DNA of 63,156 nucleotides from the NCBI GenBank assembly GCA_019163175.1, contig JAFLKN010000044.1:1-63156 (forward strand), written 5' to 3'. A model generated the notes under the pieces. It worked only from the letters and a program-made list of their open reading frames with translations, had not been told where the DNA came from and did not search any database. Made by a program: the position numbers and the translations under genes. How positions within the stretch are numbered: position 1 is the stretch's first letter; every line of letters begins with the position of its first letter. The DNA is from Prolixibacteraceae bacterium (GTDB lineage Bacteria > Bacteroidota > Bacteroidia > Bacteroidales > Prolixibacteraceae). Positions 37,868 through 47,413 of this stretch are shown piece by piece.

Positions 37868-39352
37868 ATGAATCGAAATGTTGATTGTTTTTTTGTCTTC
37901 ATCAGCGAAGAAGCAAGCCAAAAACTGGTCGATCAGTTTAGAGAATCTGATCTTGTTAATCAGGTTTATGTATTGGTAAAGAAATCAGTTAATCTCAGCA
38001 ATTGCGAACAAATACTGGTGGAAGAAAATGCTTCTTGTTCAACAATCAGGCAGATTGCAAAACTGGTTCGTTCTGATTATGCTTTGCTGGCATTGGGCGA
38101 TTCGGTATTTGAACTGGGGCAAGGCGCAATAGAGCGGCTCATTCAGGTAGCCGATCAAACTGAAGCACCAATGGTTTATGCCGATTATTTTGAATTTGCC
38201 GATGGTAAACTTATACCTCATCCCGTTATCGATTACCAATTGGGTAGCCTGCGTGATGATTTTAATTTTGGACCTGTGCGTTTTTACCGAGCAGAAGTTT
38301 TGAAGGCTTTCCGATACGAAAATTATGAAATGCTGAAATATGCCGGAAGCTATGCACTTCGGCTCAGGGCCAGCCGGATGGGGGAACTTGTGCACATTCC
38401 TGAAAACTTGTTTACAATGATAGAAACTGACATGCGCCCTTCAGACCAAAAGCAGTTTGATTATGTGCGGTCAGCGGAAAGCGAACGCCAGCTAGAAATG
38501 GAACAGGTTTGTACTGCCCACCTTCGCGATATTGGAGCATTGCTTTTGGCTCCATTTCAGGAAGCGATACTAAATGAACCATTTGAAGTGGAAGCTTCTG
38601 TAATTATTCCTGTTCGCAACAGGGAAAGGACAATTCGTGATGCCATTGTTTCTGGTCTGATTCAGAAAACATCATTCCCATTTAATCTCATTGTTGTTGA
38701 CAACTATTCGAATGACGGAACGACTGAAATTCTGCAGGAATTTGCCTCTTGGGGAAAATTAGTTCACATCATTCCTGGGCGGAAAGACCTCGGAATTGGA
38801 GGCTGCTGGAATGTAGCAGTTTCCCATCCTGCTTGTGGAAAATTTGCCGTGCAGCTCGACAGTGATGATTTGTATTTCGACGAAAATACCCTTCAGATAA
38901 TCGTTGATAAATTTTATGAAGAAAATTGTGCGATGGTGATTGGTAGCTATCGGATGACCGATTTTAATCTGGCAGAAATTCCTCCGGGTGTCATCGACCA
39001 CCGCGAATGGACCGATGAAAATGGACCAAATAATGCTTTACGCATTAATGGTCTTGGAGCGCCCCGTGCATTTTACACGCCGATACTTCGCGAAATAAGG
39101 GTGCCTAATGTGAGTTATGGCGAAGATTATTCATTGGGTTTAACGATTTCGGGGAAGTATAAGATCGGACGAATTTACCAACCGATTTACCTGTGTCGTC
39201 GTTGGGATGACAATACTGATGCATCACTCGATGTTGCTAAGCAAAACGCACATAATTTATATAAAGACCACATCCGTACTTTTGAACTTCAGGCACGAAT
39301 TCTACGAAATAAACGTGTCGATCCGGACAAAGCCTGGATGGAAGAATCGTGA
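37868..39352 (+). CDS. Glycosyltransferase family 2, double-domain
   Basis: A 494-residue cytosolic protein. The C-terminal half (from ~residue 245) is a classical GT2: ASVIIPVRNRERTIRDAI, VVDNYSNDGT, AVQLDSDDLYFDENT (DxD) and a GLTISGKYKIGRIY acceptor region. The N-terminal half (1-235) also looks GT-A-like (ALLALGDSVFELGQ, MVYADYFEF, GPVRFYRAEVL) but lacks a clear DxD, so it may be a degenerate second domain. The donor sugar and acceptor are unknown. Confidence 0.8.
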   Translation: MNRNVDCFFVFISEEASQKLVDQFRESDLVNQVYVLVKKSVNLSNCEQILVEENASCSTIRQIAKLVRSDYALLALGDSVFELGQGAIERLIQVADQTEAPMVYADYFEFADGKLIPHPVIDYQLGSLRDDFNFGPVRFYRAEVLKAFRYENYEMLKYAGSYALRLRASRMGELVHIPENLFTMIETDMRPSDQKQFDYVRSAESERQLEMEQVCTAHLRDIGALLLAPFQEAILNEPFEVEASVIIPVRNRERTIRDAIVSGLIQKTSFPFNLIVVDNYSNDGTTEILQEFASWGKLVHIIPGRKDLGIGGCWNVAVSHPACGKFAVQLDSDDLYFDENTLQIIVDKFYEENCAMVIGSYRMTDFNLAEIPPGVIDHREWTDENGPNNALRINGLGAPRAFYTPILREIRVPNVSYGEDYSLGLTISGKYKIGRIYQPIYLCRRWDDNTDASLDVAKQNAHNLYKDHIRTFELQARILRNKRVDPDKAWMEES

Positions 39353-39356
39353 TTTT

Positions 39357-40406
39357 CTAGCGGAATTTGCTGTCCTTTTTATTCAGCTCGGTAGCTACCT
39401 GGGCCAATAGGCGGTCGAAATCGTTTTGTGTTATGTTTCTGTCTTTTCTTTCAGGAAACATTTTCTTGAAAGGAAATTTATAATTCAGCTTAAATTCAAG
39501 TTGATAAAAGTCGTTGAGCGACTCTCCGTTTGTAGCCAGTTCGGGAACATTTAGCTCTGATGATTCCTTGCTTTGACTGCTCCATCCAGGAACTAACCAA
39601 GGTTTCAGGCAGGGATAGACCTGAAGTTGACGCTGCAAGAGAACTTTGCTGCTGGGTAATTTTCTTTCTCGTGTCCACCAAATATCCCTTACAGATTCCA
39701 TTGCCAGATAAGTTTCAGCCTCATTCGAAACTACATCCAGATTTTTCAGTGTTTCATCAATGATAAGAGTTACAGCTTCTTCGTAAGGCAACTCGCTTTG
39801 CAAGGCTTTTATTCCAATGGTAACACCCAATAAATTTGAATAGGCATCTTCAACCGAGAAACTTGAATAGCGTTCGGGAACAAATGGAATGGTTGAAGCT
39901 CCAAACCAGGTAGCAATTTCGTGCCAAACCGAAAGATCGTAAGTAATTTTTCCTGCCAGCAGAATCAGATCATGATCAGTAAGTGTGGACGTAAGGAGTG
40001 CATTCAGCGTTTTTTCTCCTCCTTCACGTCCCAAAATCAAAGTAAAATTGCCATTTGGTTTATTTATGCGCAGTTCAGTATATAGAAATGCAGTCCAGTC
40101 AACTTGGTCGCGCAGGTGTCCCATGTCGATAAATCCACCGCGTCGGGTGTACACAATGCCATTTTGTTCACTTTGGTCGCCCAGATAATGATGATTCCCG
40201 ATTTTTTCAAGACTTGTAATTTCAGTTAGCTTCACCCCAGGAATAGCAAAAAGTTGCATTTCGGTGCCAAAAGAGCAGCAGGTACGAATAATACGATGAG
40301 GTTTAATATCAGGTTGATGAGCTTTAAATACTGGTGCTTTGGCAAAAGTATTTAAAGCAATTAAATTAAAAACGAGAAAAAGCAATATTATATTAAGTGT
40401 TCTCAT
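39357..40406 (-). CDS. DUF4056-like secreted protein
   Basis: A 349-residue protein with signal peptide MRTLNIILLFLVFNLIALNTFA. YTRRGGFIDMGHLRDQVDWTAFLY is the conserved block I associate with DUF4056, followed by a middle with two aromatic-rich strands and WHEIATWFGAS. Function unknown. It converges on the GT2 gene with four bases between the stops and reads away from nifA. Confidence 0.6.
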   Translation of the reverse strand: MRTLNIILLFLVFNLIALNTFAKAPVFKAHQPDIKPHRIIRTCCSFGTEMQLFAIPGVKLTEITSLEKIGNHHYLGDQSEQNGIVYTRRGGFIDMGHLRDQVDWTAFLYTELRINKPNGNFTLILGREGGEKTLNALLTSTLTDHDLILLAGKITYDLSVWHEIATWFGASTIPFVPERYSSFSVEDAYSNLLGVTIGIKALQSELPYEEAVTLIIDETLKNLDVVSNEAETYLAMESVRDIWWTRERKLPSSKVLLQRQLQVYPCLKPWLVPGWSSQSKESSELNVPELATNGESLNDFYQLEFKLNYKFPFKKMFPERKDRNITQNDFDRLLAQVATELNKKDSKFR

Positions 40407-40577
40407 GGTTCAAAACTAAACGGCTGCAAATGTATAAGAAAAATTACTGCTTTAATCAGTTTGTAATCAGCGTTATGATTCTTTAACAGCGAATCTGGAT
40501 ACTGAAGGTTGTTAATATTTCGTTAAAATGACATTAAATCAATTATTATGGCATAAAAAAGAAAATATTAAACATGA

Positions 40578-40591
40578 TATTTGTACAAATA
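40578..40591. promoter_or_regulatory. Palindrome upstream of nifA
   Basis: TATTTGTACAAATA is a perfect 14-bp palindrome 42 bases before the nifA start; with flanks it reads GATATTTGTACAAATAGT. The same pattern with a two-base shorter centre (GATATTTGCAAATAGT) lies upstream of mop. Likely an operator for a common regulator; which protein binds it is not known. Confidence 0.45.
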
Positions 40592-40632
40592 GTTTGTTTG
40601 TATAGTTATTCATTGTCAAAAGGATATATAGG

Positions 40633-42192
40633 ATGGAATTCAAATGCAAGAAGGCAGGCAATGAATGTTACGGGCTCAAGGAGCTTGTACTGCTGTTTGA
40701 TATCAGTCAAAGGCTGATTCAGAGTAAAGAACTGAAAAGTGATTTGTCCGCAATACTTGAAATGTTGGTCAGGTATTTGGATGCCGAGCGCAGCTTTCTC
40801 ACCATCTTCAACCGTGAGTCGGAAAGCATTTTAATTGAAGCGGCTTACGGATATAGTGCAGCTCAGCAGGCTCGCGGACGATACAAATTGGGTGAAGGAA
40901 TTATTGGCCGTGTCGTTGAAATGTCGCGTCCGGTGGTGATTGATAAAATCTCTAAATCAAGTTTATTTCTGAACCGCACGGGTCAGGAACTCACCAAAGA
41001 CGGTCAGGAACTTACTTTTATCTGTAATCCGATTATCGAAGAAGGGAAAGTGACCGGCACGCTCAGTGTGGTTCGGATTTACAATCCTCATATTTCGTTC
41101 GACGAGGATAATCAGATGTTGTCGATCATTGGTTCCATGATTTCCAAGAGTGTCCGAAACCGGCAGGAGCGTCTGGAAGAAACCGAAGTGCTGAAGCAGA
41201 AGAATTTGCAACTTCAAAATCAGTTGGAGAAAGACTTCAGACCTGGAAATATCGTGGGTAATTCGAGCAAAATGCGTGATGTGTATTCGCTGGTGAGCAT
41301 GGTGGCCGAAACGAATTCAACAGTGCTGATCCGTGGCGAAAGTGGGATAGGCAAGGAGCTGATCGCCGATTCGATCCATTTTACGAGTCCGCGAGCCAAG
41401 AAGAATTTCATCAAGGTGAACTGTTCTGCATTGCCCGATACGCTTATTGAGAGCGAACTTTTTGGTCACGAAAAAGGTGCTTTCACCGGAGCCGAAGCCC
41501 GGCGAAAAGGACGGTTCGAACTGGCTGATGGAGGTACTATTTTTTTGGACGAGATTGGTGATATTCCACTTTCAACCCAGGTGAAATTGCTGCGACTCAT
41601 TCAGCAGCGCGAGTTTGAACGTTTGGGCGGAACCGAAACCATCAAAATTGATGTTCGGATTATCTGCGCTACCAACCGGAATCTGGAAGAACTGATACAG
41701 AACAACGAATTCCGCGAAGATTTATATTACCGCATCAATGTGTTCCCGATTTTTGTGCCGCCTTTGCGCGACCGACGGAACGATATTCCTTCGCTGGTCG
41801 ATCATTTTATCGAGAAGTTTAACAAGCGAAACAATGCCAAAATTATCCGAATTACAACATCAGCCCTGAATATGCTGATGGTTTACCGCTGGCCTGGAAA
41901 TATCCGTGAGTTGGAAAATTGCATTGAACGTGCCTGTATCCTGAGCAAAGACAAAGTAATTCATAGTTACGATTTACCGCCTTCGCTGCAAACCGCCGAC
42001 TCGACCAATACCAAGTCGTCAGGAGGATTAACTTACACTGTAGAACAGGTTGAAAAACAGTTGATCCGCGAAGCGTTGGTTAGTTCAAAAGGCAACATTG
42101 CCAAAGCTGCCGACGAGTTGAAAGTAACAGAACGCATGCTCGGCATCCGCCTGAAAAAGTACAACATCGATGCCTGGCGGTTTAAAGTGTAA
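40633..42192 (+). CDS. nifA: NifA, nitrogen-fixation sigma-54 activator
   Basis: A 519-residue bacterial enhancer-binding protein. Residues ~20-180 are a GAF domain (LEMLVRYLDAERSFLTIFN, GEGIIGRVVEMSRPVVI), the usual NifA sensor. Residues ~205-440 are AAA+: Walker A GESGIGKE, sigma-54-contacting loop GAFTGA at 282-287, Walker B GGTIFLDEIGD, R-finger region LYYRINVF. Residues ~475-515 are a Fis-type HTH (GNIAKAADELKVTERMLGIRLKKY). It should activate the nif promoters downstream. The inter-domain cysteine pair of oxygen-sensitive proteobacterial NifA is not seen. Four genes lie between it and nifH. Confidence 0.9.
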   Translation: MEFKCKKAGNECYGLKELVLLFDISQRLIQSKELKSDLSAILEMLVRYLDAERSFLTIFNRESESILIEAAYGYSAAQQARGRYKLGEGIIGRVVEMSRPVVIDKISKSSLFLNRTGQELTKDGQELTFICNPIIEEGKVTGTLSVVRIYNPHISFDEDNQMLSIIGSMISKSVRNRQERLEETEVLKQKNLQLQNQLEKDFRPGNIVGNSSKMRDVYSLVSMVAETNSTVLIRGESGIGKELIADSIHFTSPRAKKNFIKVNCSALPDTLIESELFGHEKGAFTGAEARRKGRFELADGGTIFLDEIGDIPLSTQVKLLRLIQQREFERLGGTETIKIDVRIICATNRNLEELIQNNEFREDLYYRINVFPIFVPPLRDRRNDIPSLVDHFIEKFNKRNNAKIIRITTSALNMLMVYRWPGNIRELENCIERACILSKDKVIHSYDLPPSLQTADSTNTKSSGGLTYTVEQVEKQLIREALVSSKGNIAKAADELKVTERMLGIRLKKYNIDAWRFKV

Positions 42193-42465
42193 GGACTGAA
42201 GGATGGAATTACTGAAGGATGGATTTCGCTCGCCATGTTATATGGAGTCATAAATCCCGGAGGGATTAAATATTATTCACCGGCGGTAAAACCGTCGAAT
42301 TAGGAGAAAGTATTCATTGAACCCCGACGGGGTTCAACTAAAAGGAGGTTCCTTAACAACGGGTTTCACCCGTCGTGATTAACATCTCGTCCGGCTCGGG
42401 CTAAAAAAATATTGCTTTGGATCGGCAATATTTAATTGATAAACTTGATTAAAATCTATTTTCCC
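42193..42465. repeat. REP-like hairpin cluster after nifA
   Basis: Several short GC-rich palindromes: AATCCCGGAGGGATT, AACCCCGACGGGGTT and ACGGGTTTCACCCGT, with spacer AAATATTATTC like that of the three-hairpin elements. Lacks the third, long-loop hairpin. Typical of intergenic repeats in this lineage. No gene. Confidence 0.5.
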
Positions 42466-42933
42466 ATGGAACTCACAATCATACAAGTCGATCTTCAAAA
42501 TCCGGTTCATTGCGATCAGGTGATCAAACTGCTTAACGATTACATGAACGATCACATGGGAAATAACCGGCCAATGCCCAAAGAGTTAGGCCCACAAATC
42601 ATTTCAGGATTAAAAAAACACCCCGGATTTCTTGGCTTCTTTGTAATGGCCGATGATCAATTTGCAGGATTGGCTAATTGCAATGTCAACTTCTCTACTT
42701 TTCAAGCCAAACCGTTGATTAATATTCACGATTTCATTGTGGCTCCTGAATGTCGCAGCATTGGGGCTGGAAGTTTTCTGCTTCAGGGAATTATCAGTTA
42801 TGCGTCAAAAAATGGTTTTTGTCGCGTCAACCTGGAGGTGCGCGAGGATAATGCCAACGCTAAAGCACTTTACCGCAAAATGGGCTTTACCGACTGCGTG
42901 CCGAAAATGATGTTTTGGGAAAGGAAACTCTGA
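42466..42933 (+). CDS. GNAT-family N-acetyltransferase
   Basis: A 155-residue enzyme (ATG 42466; an earlier ATG at 42436 would add ten untypical residues). The fold blocks are MELTIIQVDLQNP, FAGLANCNVNFSTF, LINIHDFIVAPECRSIGAGSFLLQGIISYAS (R/Q-x-x-G-x-G/A-type acetyl-CoA site) and VNLEVREDNANAKALYRKMGF. It acetylates an unknown amine substrate with acetyl-CoA. No link to nitrogen fixation is visible beyond position. Confidence 0.85.
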   Translation: MELTIIQVDLQNPVHCDQVIKLLNDYMNDHMGNNRPMPKELGPQIISGLKKHPGFLGFFVMADDQFAGLANCNVNFSTFQAKPLINIHDFIVAPECRSIGAGSFLLQGIISYASKNGFCRVNLEVREDNANAKALYRKMGFTDCVPKMMFWERKL

Positions 42934-42938
42934 GTCGT

Positions 42939-43346
42939 TTACTTTTCGAAATCTATTTCCAGAAAATCGCTTACTTCTTTCATCCAGCGGTTCTGCACAA
43001 AAGCCACATGATCGGGATGATTGTTGTAGGTCGTGTAATCGGTATGGTTCGCGAAGACCATCGAAAAACCGTACTGGTATTTATTCTTTGGACTCACCTG
43101 ATTAAATGCCTGAAAATTATTCACTACCGGGATTCCGGTTAATATGCGGGTTCCATCCTGGATAAATTTTTGTGCCTCGGCCGAATCTTTTGGATAGGAC
43201 AAATTAAAAATAACCATGTGCTGAACTTCGCCTTTTTTCAAGGCACAATTTTCTGCACTCGAATTGGTTGCCAGCGCTTTACTCGCAAAGAATGTTCCGA
43301 AAAGGCTTGTCATGCCTACTGATCCAAGAAAAAATCTACGTTTCAT
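42939..43346 (-). CDS. Dabb-domain stress-response protein, exported
   Basis: A 135-residue protein with a signal-like N-terminus (MKRRFFLGSVGMTSLFGTFFASKALA; KRRF suggests Tat-type export). The rest is a stress-responsive A/B barrel: VQHMVIFNLSYPKD, ILTGIPVVNNFQAF, YQYGFSMVFANHTDYTTYNNHPDHVAFVQ. Such dimeric barrels bind small aromatic ligands. Converges with the GNAT gene with five bases between stops. Confidence 0.8.
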   Translation of the reverse strand: MKRRFFLGSVGMTSLFGTFFASKALATNSSAENCALKKGEVQHMVIFNLSYPKDSAEAQKFIQDGTRILTGIPVVNNFQAFNQVSPKNKYQYGFSMVFANHTDYTTYNNHPDHVAFVQNRWMKEVSDFLEIDFEK

Positions 43347-43419
43347 AGTACGATTGGTTTAAGTTCTTTCCTGACCAAATATAGTCACTAGAATTATCCT
43401 AATGTCAGAGACAATTATT

Positions 43420-43454
43420 AATATCTCCTAATTTGTCAGGAATTAGGAGATATT
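43420..43454. repeat. Perfect 14-bp inverted repeat
   Basis: AATATCTCCTAATT and AATTAGGAGATATT flank TGTCAGG. It lies 74 bases upstream of the Dabb gene start on its coding strand. A long perfect AT-rich palindrome upstream of a gene may be an operator or a hairpin; a related half-site CCTAATGTCAG precedes it. Confidence 0.5.
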
Positions 43455-44099
43455 GATAGGGTGCCGCGATTTTTAATTGCGTTTTCTCCATTTCAGAGAT
43501 TAAAAATCTCCGCATTCACCGTTCTAATTAAAGAACCGCCTTCGACAGGCTCAGGCAGCCAGAATGCGAGTCTTTTTGTTTCATTGCATCAACTGATCAT
43601 CAATGCTCCGCTCCCTGAGCAGCTAAGCGTGTCGAAGGGAGCATTCTCCATAAATCGAGTCACCCAAAGTCCCAATGGTACGACCTGTAACAGCACAGGG
43701 TGAAATGAAATGGAATCCAGTGATACCCACCGCAATCAACTATTATCCAAATATTTTGTAGAATTTAATCGATGTAAACATCGGAATTGTTTATATTTAT
43801 GGGTGATTTGGACAAGCAGGTCTTTGGCAGTTATTAATCAAAATTTAGATCAGGCGAAAAAAAAAGGTTGGTAATTACGAAATATCCGCAATTGAGGGTA
43901 AAGCTATTTACCAAGCATTTTCAATGCTTCACCTCTTTTCGTCATTACCACACAAGAATAATATTTTTATGATGTATGTTGCATTAACGTTGGATAAAAT
44001 CCTTTGACTTTGCTATCAAGAGTAGAAAAGACAGGCAACAACGGTGAACTGATACGGGAACCATAGTAAAACCCCCATAGGGAGCAATTAAATGGAATC
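43455..44099. other. Gene-free region with a scattered inverted repeat
   Basis: About 650 bases. CCTTCGACAgGCTCAGG (43539-43555) is inverted as CCTGAGC...TGTCGAAGG (43614-43638), a motif that recurs in Bacteroidota genomes as an intergenic repeat. The rest has no convincing gene. Confidence 0.45.
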
Positions 44100-45308
44100 A
44101 TGAAACATCTTTTTATTATTCTTTTTGTATTAGCGATCTCGTTTTTTGCAAAAGCCCAATCCATAAAAATTGAAATTGGCAATATTGACACCATTAATTC
44201 TAAAATATTAAATGAAAAACGTGCAATTTGGATTTACAATCCAAAGAAGGAAGCCCAAAGTTCATCTTCTAAATTGCGTTATCCAGTTATTTACCTCTTA
44301 GATGGTGATTGGCATTTTGTTTCGGTAATAGGTATGTTACAGCATTTGAGTTATACCAATGGTAATACTATTTGTCCTGAAATGATTGTCGTTGGAGTAC
44401 CAAGTAATGACAGGTACAGAGACCTGACTCCTTCTCGCGACAGTGCGTATAGTGTGAACTCTGGAGGAAATGAAAAATTTTTATCCTTTATTGAGAAAGA
44501 ATTAATACCATACATTGATTCTGCCTATCCTGTTGAGCCATACAGAATGTTAATCGGGCATTCTTTAGGTGGATTAACAGTAATGAATGCATTGGAGGAT
44601 CATTCGAACTTATTCAATTCATATGTTGCAATAGATCCAAGTATGTGGTGGGATAATCAAATTTCTTTAAAAGAAACCATAAATTCCTTATCCAACCATA
44701 AATTTGACAACAAAAGCTTATTTTTAGCAATTGCGAACACCATGGAAGAGGGCATGGATACTATAGTGGTCAGAAAGGACAATTCCAGAAACACTTTGCC
44801 AATTCGTTCAATCTTAGAATTATCTGACCATTTGAATTCAAATATCGATACTAGATTAAATTTTAAAGTGAAATATTATAAAAATGAAAATCATGGTTCA
44901 ATCCCGCATATTGCAACTTATGATGCGCTGCATTTTATTTTCAATTTTTACAATTTGTCCTTGACGAAAGCGGATTATTCTGATACAACCCTAACATTAC
45001 CATACAAAATAGAAAATCATTATAAGAATGTTTCCGAAAAAATGGGTTATAATATTTCTCCATCTGAAAACACGATCTATGTATTAGCTATTAATTCATT
45101 GTACCTGAAGAATTATTCTCTGGCGGAATATTTTTTCAAATTAAATATTAGTAATCATCCTGAAAGTTTTATCGCTTATGATTCATTTGGTGATTATTAT
45201 ATAACCTTAGGTAATTTCAAACTAGCAAATGAGATGTATCGAAAAGCCTTGTCCATTTATGATAATATAGAGACCAGGGAAAAGTTAGAAAACATTCAAA
45301 AGGAATAA
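44100..45308 (+). CDS. Secreted alpha/beta-hydrolase esterase with TPR tail
   Basis: A 402-residue protein: signal peptide (MKHLFIILFVLAISFFAKAQ), esterase-D/Fes-like domain (YPVIYLLDGDWHFVSVIGML, LIGHSLGGLTVMNAL with the nucleophile serine, YVAIDPSMWWDNQ), and a C-terminal TPR region (~330-400: LYLKNYSLAEYFFKLN, YDSFGDYYITLGNFKLANEMYRKAL). The catalytic histidine is probably in NHGSIPH. Related enzymes hydrolyse siderophore or acyl esters. Iron supply for nitrogenase would fit but is unproven. Confidence 0.8.
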   Translation: MKHLFIILFVLAISFFAKAQSIKIEIGNIDTINSKILNEKRAIWIYNPKKEAQSSSSKLRYPVIYLLDGDWHFVSVIGMLQHLSYTNGNTICPEMIVVGVPSNDRYRDLTPSRDSAYSVNSGGNEKFLSFIEKELIPYIDSAYPVEPYRMLIGHSLGGLTVMNALEDHSNLFNSYVAIDPSMWWDNQISLKETINSLSNHKFDNKSLFLAIANTMEEGMDTIVVRKDNSRNTLPIRSILELSDHLNSNIDTRLNFKVKYYKNENHGSIPHIATYDALHFIFNFYNLSLTKADYSDTTLTLPYKIENHYKNVSEKMGYNISPSENTIYVLAINSLYLKNYSLAEYFFKLNISNHPESFIAYDSFGDYYITLGNFKLANEMYRKALSIYDNIETREKLENIQKE

Positions 45309-45452
45309 ATATTTAGTGTATTCATCAGTAAGGAAAGGTGAAGAATGTATCCATTTAGTTCGGTTATTTGCTTGTCATCTCTTCAAAACTTCACAACTTC
45401 TGATTGCTTTTCAAATTCCTCCAACTGCGACTGAAAATTGTCTTTCCTTCTT

Positions 45453-45568
45453 CCTACCAAAACGTAGGTTAAGCCAATATTAACACCCCGTAAGCCCTTG
45501 CTATCATTGCTTTTGTGCCGTGCAACACGTTTTGTACGCCCATTCCCTGTTTCCTACCAAAAAGTAGG
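45453..45568. promoter_or_regulatory. Twin palindromes CCTAC-N6-GTAGG, 100 bp apart
   Basis: CCTACCAAAACGTAGG (45453-45468) and CCTACCAAAAAGTAGG (45553-45568) share the flank TTCCTACCAAAA and are spaced exactly 100 bases. They lie about 265 and 165 bases before the predicted nifH transcription start, in the range of upstream activator sites. The second is followed by ATTTTTT and could also be a terminator. They do not match the proteobacterial NifA site TGT-N10-ACA. Confidence 0.45.
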
Positions 45569-45691
45569 ATTTTTTCGTGTGACAAAAATTCCAAATAAAA
45601 ATTTTATCTCTTGTAATTTGCAGATTACCAACATTCAAAGCCAAACTTGAAACTTGAAATTTGGAACCTGAAACTTCCTCTGGCATCGTTC

Positions 45692-45706
45692 TGGTAATGC
45701 TTCTGC
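45692..45706 (+). promoter_or_regulatory. Candidate sigma-54 promoter of nifH
   Basis: TGGTAATGCTTCTGC has TGG and TGC separated by nine bases, the minimal -24/-12 spacing, ending 36 bases before the nifH start. The inner bases (CAC, T of TTGC) do not match the consensus, so this is a weak call supported mainly by position and by the sigma-54 activator NifA nearby. Confidence 0.4.
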
Positions 45707-45724
45707 CAAACACGAAAAGTTTAA

Positions 45725-46567
<843 letters not shown>

Positions 46568-46680
46568 ATGACAGGTAGAAGGATGTCAGGCAGAAGTATA
46601 AGAATTATCAATCCTTCAGTCCATCAATCCCTCAGTATCTCATAAAGAAATAAAAAACTAAAAAAAAGGAGAACCAAAAT

Positions 46681-47007
46681 ATGTTAATGATCAGAGCAAT
46701 TATACGTCCCGACAAATCAAGTAAAGTTTTAAATGCCTTGTTCGAAGCCGGATATGTAGCAGTAACCAAAATTCCGGTGGTTGGACGCGGAAAACAGCGT
46801 GGTATTAAAATCGGCGACGTCACCTACGACGAATTACCCAAAGAAATGCTGCTCATGGTAATTAAAGACGAAGACAAAGATTTTGCAGTAACTACCATTA
46901 TGGAAGCTGCCCGTACCGAACCCAAAGGCGCATACGGCGACGGTAAAATCTTCATCACACCGGTTGAAGAAGCCTACACCATCAGCCGCGGAACCAAAGA
47001 ATTATAA
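46681..47007 (+). CDS. nifI1: NifI1, PII-like nitrogenase regulator
   Basis: A 108-residue PII protein (MLMIRAIIRPDKSSKVLNALFEAGY; T-loop region VVGRGKQRGIKIGDVTYDELPKEML; C-terminal DGKIFITPVEEAYTISRG). In organisms with nifH-I1-I2-D order, NifI1 and NifI2 form a complex that blocks the nitrogenase when nitrogen is plentiful and releases it on 2-oxoglutarate and ATP. A good Shine-Dalgarno (AAAGGAGAACC) precedes ATG 46681, unusual for this phylum. Confidence 0.92.
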   Translation: MLMIRAIIRPDKSSKVLNALFEAGYVAVTKIPVVGRGKQRGIKIGDVTYDELPKEMLLMVIKDEDKDFAVTTIMEAARTEPKGAYGDGKIFITPVEEAYTISRGTKEL

Positions 47008-47024
47008 TCCCAAAACCGAAGAAT

Positions 47025-47402
47025 ATGAAGTTAATCATGGCAATTATCCGCATCAATAAAATGAACGAAACCAAAATGGCTTTGTCAGCAGTGGGTCTTC
47101 CTTCGATGACCGCTACCGGTAAAGTGTTTGGCCGCGGAAAAGGACTTTGGGACGCCAAAGTATTGGAAGGGATCAAAAAAGATCTTCCTGAAGCAATGGC
47201 ACATCTCAGCAAAGAACCCCGTCTTCGCCCTCAAAGGGTGGTTACCATCGTTGTTCCCGACGACAAAGCTTCTTTGGCGGTGAACACAATTATTGAAGCA
47301 AACCAGACTCCCGAACCCGGCGACGGCAAAATTTTCGTCATTCCGGCTTATGAATCCATCAGGGTTCGAACCGGCGAAACTGGAGATTCTACACTCGATT
47401 AA
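47025..47402 (+). CDS. nifI2: NifI2, PII-like nitrogenase regulator
   Basis: A 125-residue PII protein (MAIIRINKMNETKMALSAVGLPSMT; FGRGKGLWDAKVLEGIK; RPQRVVTIVVPDDKASLAVNTIIEANQTPEPGDGKIFVIPAYE). Longer T-loop than NifI1, as usual. It starts seventeen bases after NifI1; M1 or M5 may initiate. Partner of NifI1 in post-translational switch-off. Confidence 0.92.
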   Translation: MKLIMAIIRINKMNETKMALSAVGLPSMTATGKVFGRGKGLWDAKVLEGIKKDLPEAMAHLSKEPRLRPQRVVTIVVPDDKASLAVNTIIEANQTPEPGDGKIFVIPAYESIRVRTGETGDSTLD

Positions 47403-47413
47403 AACTTACAGTC

